Part shown: positions 6,531 to 7,680 of the stretch, one piece after another
Layout of the letters: every line of letters starts with the position of its first letter
Numbering within the stretch: position 1 is the first letter of the stretch
Source of the DNA: Prevotella sp. UBA1395
GTDB lineage: Bacteria; Bacteroidota; Bacteroidia; Bacteroidales; Bacteroidaceae
Direction: 5' to 3'
Assembly: GCA_002305235.1 (NCBI GenBank)
Contig: DBQL01000094.1
Location: 1-7,680, forward strand
DNA length: 7,680 nucleotides
The notes under the pieces: generated by a model
The model's input: the letters and a program-made list of their open reading frames with translations, nothing else
The model's database searches: none
What the model was told of the DNA's origin: nothing
Program-made: the position numbers and the translations under genes

Positions 6531-7058
6531 TTAATCTTTAATTTCTATGTTGCGTAAAACTTCCCATCGGGAATCTGTAGAACCCTCATCATCGCCATCA
6601 CCGCTTCGGGCGGCCGAATGTTCCTCGAGGATCTTCATCATGGCAGGATTGCATTTTCCAGGTGCATGCACATGCCTGAGTGGGATGTTGAGTTCTATAA
6701 ATTCATAGATAAACCATGACACGTCGAGTATTCCTTCGTTCTCGTCTACCGTGACAAGGTCATCGTCTTCAGAAAAGTCAGAGCCGAGCTTAGCCACCAA
6801 ATGATTATCCGTGAGGATGGGTTGGTCCATGTCTTCAAGACAAAGGTCGCAAGATACGACGACTGAGCCTTCCGTGTGAAAATCCATATCGAAGAAGCCT
6901 TCGCCACTATGGATGGTCAGCGAGCAATGCAACCGACCGCTACTTACCGCCGGGGCACCGATGGCCGCGAAGTAAGCATCGTCCAAGTCGAACCCGAAGG
7001 CATGGGTGCCGAGGGCCAAACTCTTCAAGTCGATTTTAAACTGCTCTAAATTAGACAT
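6531..7058 (-). CDS. yceD: YceD/DUF177 family protein
   Basis: A 175-residue protein from ATG 7058; a GTG at 7064 would add two residues. The DUF177 hallmark is present as VVVSCDLCLEDM (about 66-77, Cys70 and Cys73). The acidic segment DFSEDDDLVTVDENEG follows, and then the C-terminal GKCNPAMMKILEEH, the PxGKCNP-type motif I associate with Bacteroidota members. In E. coli YceD is linked to 23S rRNA accumulation, and the family is almost always encoded next to rpmF, as here. The molecular mechanism is not settled. It is the first gene of the operon, 12 bases or so after the predicted transcription start, so its leader is very short. The acidic C-terminal tail (DGDDEGSTDS) is probably disordered. 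The stop is TAA, 20 bases before rpmF. Confidence 0.93.
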   Translation of the reverse strand: MSNLEQFKIDLKSLALGTHAFGFDLDDAYFAAIGAPAVSSGRLHCSLTIHSGEGFFDMDFHTEGSVVVSCDLCLEDMDQPILTDNHLVAKLGSDFSEDDDLVTVDENEGILDVSWFIYEFIELNIPLRHVHAPGKCNPAMMKILEEHSAARSGDGDDEGSTDSRWEVLRNIEIKD

Positions 7059-7075
7059 ATCCACACTTTGGGCTG

Positions 7076-7083
7076 CAAAGTTA
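7076..7083 (-). promoter_or_regulatory. Promoter (-7 element) of the yceD-rpmF-fabH operon
   Basis: The minus strand reads TAACTTTG, an exact TAnnTTTG match followed by C, typical of Bacteroidota vegetative promoters. It is placed 17 bases before ATG 7058, so the leader is about 10-12 bases. The -33 region around 7097-7104 is AT-rich (CCTTTTAT) without a clear TTTG. The adjacent position and exact match make this the best promoter candidate in the window. Confidence 0.65.
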
Positions 7084-7116
7084 CTACTTTTTTCTGATAA
7101 AAGGTCATATAGGACT

Positions 7117-7144
7117 AAAAAAGTTCACCTTTGAATAGAACTTT
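7117..7144 (-). terminator. Weak terminator hairpin after the histidine kinase gene
   Basis: AAAGTTC (7144-7138 on the minus strand) pairs exactly with GAACTTT (7126-7120) around an 11-base loop, followed by three more T. The stem is short and AT-rich, so efficiency may be modest. It lies about 45 bases after the kinase stop and just before the yceD promoter. Confidence 0.5.
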
Positions 7145-7189
7145 GGATTTTTTAGGCCGCCATGCCGTGTCGATGCCCGGCAGAAGGGA

Positions 7190-7680
7190 CTATTTACGAA
7201 GCTCGATACAAAACGTGGTGCCCTTGCCCACCTCCGAACTTTTCACGTAGATGCGCCCCCGATGATACTCTTCCACGATGCGACGGGCGAGGCTGAGCCC
7301 CAACCCCCAGCCCCGGGTCTTGGTGGTAAAGCCGGGACGGAAGACGTTGGCGATGTCGCGCTTGCGTATGCCCTTGCCCGTGTCGCTCACCAAGAGGATG
7401 ATCTTCGAGGCCGTCTCCTCCACCCGTAGCGTGATAGTGCCACCGTCGCCACCCATCGCGTCGACGGCGTTCTTGCACAGGTTCTCGATCACCCACTCGA
7501 AAAGCGAGCTGTTGAGACGCACAATGATGTCGTGGGCGGGGGCCTCCTTGACCATTCTCACCTTCTTGCTCGTGCGACGGTCCATATACACCATCACATG
7601 GTCGAGCACATCCTGAAGGTTGGCGGGCACGAGGTCGGGCACCGATCCCACCTTGGAAAAGCGGTCGGCGATGAGCTGCA
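7190..7680 (-). CDS. Sensor histidine kinase, C-terminal ATPase domain (partial, N-terminus outside window)
   Basis: The frame is open to the right edge, and the last 163 residues are visible. They hold the HATPase_c (GHKL) domain of a two-component sensor kinase: an N box (ENLCKNAVDAM), a G1 box (VSDTGKGI), an F box (FRPGFTTK), a G2 box (GWGLGLSLARRI) and the closing GKGTTFCIELRK. A segment near the window edge, ADRFSKVGSVPDL, is the post-dimerisation linker pattern of NtrB/NtrY-like kinases, and FTTK followed by GLGLSLARRIVEEY fits that group. The phospho-accepting His, any HAMP or transmembrane segments and the sensor are outside the window, so the signal is unknown. No response regulator is seen here. 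The GTG near 7651 is internal and not a start. The stop is TAG. A separate transcription unit from yceD is likely, given the promoter and terminator between them. Confidence 0.93.
   Translation of the reverse strand, partial: QLIADRFSKVGSVPDLVPANLQDVLDHVMVYMDRRTSKKVRMVKEAPAHDIIVRLNSSLFEWVIENLCKNAVDAMGGDGGTITLRVEETASKIILLVSDTGKGIRKRDIANVFRPGFTTKTRGWGLGLSLARRIVEEYHRGRIYVKSSEVGKGTTFCIELRK

Noticed and set aside
1..7680. Mobile element, CRISPR array, toxin-antitoxin or defence island
   Set aside because: No transposase or integrase motifs, direct-repeat arrays, terminal inverted repeats or attachment sites were found; base composition looks even across the core genes.

Overview
The window looks like chromosomal DNA from a Bacteroidota bacterium, most likely a Prevotella-type Bacteroidales. 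Three things suggest this: the gene order yceD-rpmF-fabH-era-der, protein sequences that read like Bacteroidales orthologues, and two sites matching the Bacteroidota -7 promoter element TAnnTTTG with AT-rich leaders and no obvious Shine-Dalgarno. The genus is inferred from memory of these families; no search was run. Every supported gene lies on the minus strand, so transcription runs from high to low coordinates. The long plus-strand open frames are antisense shadows.

In order of transcription: 7680-7190 is the C-terminal ATPase part of a sensor histidine kinase whose N-terminus lies outside the window, followed by a weak terminator. A promoter at 7083-7076 then starts a tight block: yceD (DUF177), rpmF (ribosomal protein L32) and fabH (ketoacyl-ACP synthase III). 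The rpmF stop and fabH start overlap by one base. A strong hairpin with T-runs on both strands follows fabH. Next come era (a 30S-assembly GTPase), a good Rho-independent terminator, and der (a 50S-assembly GTPase with two G domains). A small predicted lipoprotein gene follows der and ends in a 14-bp terminator stem.

About 360 gene-free bases then hold the promoter and leader of the last locus, a secreted, Thr/Ser/Tyr/Asn-rich, probably surface-exposed multidomain protein that runs off the left edge. Its reading frame is open for the whole 1839 bases except for one in-frame TAA at 1089-1087. That stop falls where a conserved Tyr-Tyr motif is expected at the start of a repeated domain.

The housekeeping block links ribosome assembly (L32, YceD, Era, Der) with the first condensation of fatty acid synthesis (FabH). 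I found no mobile element, CRISPR array, tRNA, rRNA or defence system. The main item worth following up is the interrupted surface-protein gene; the rest is ordinary core genome.
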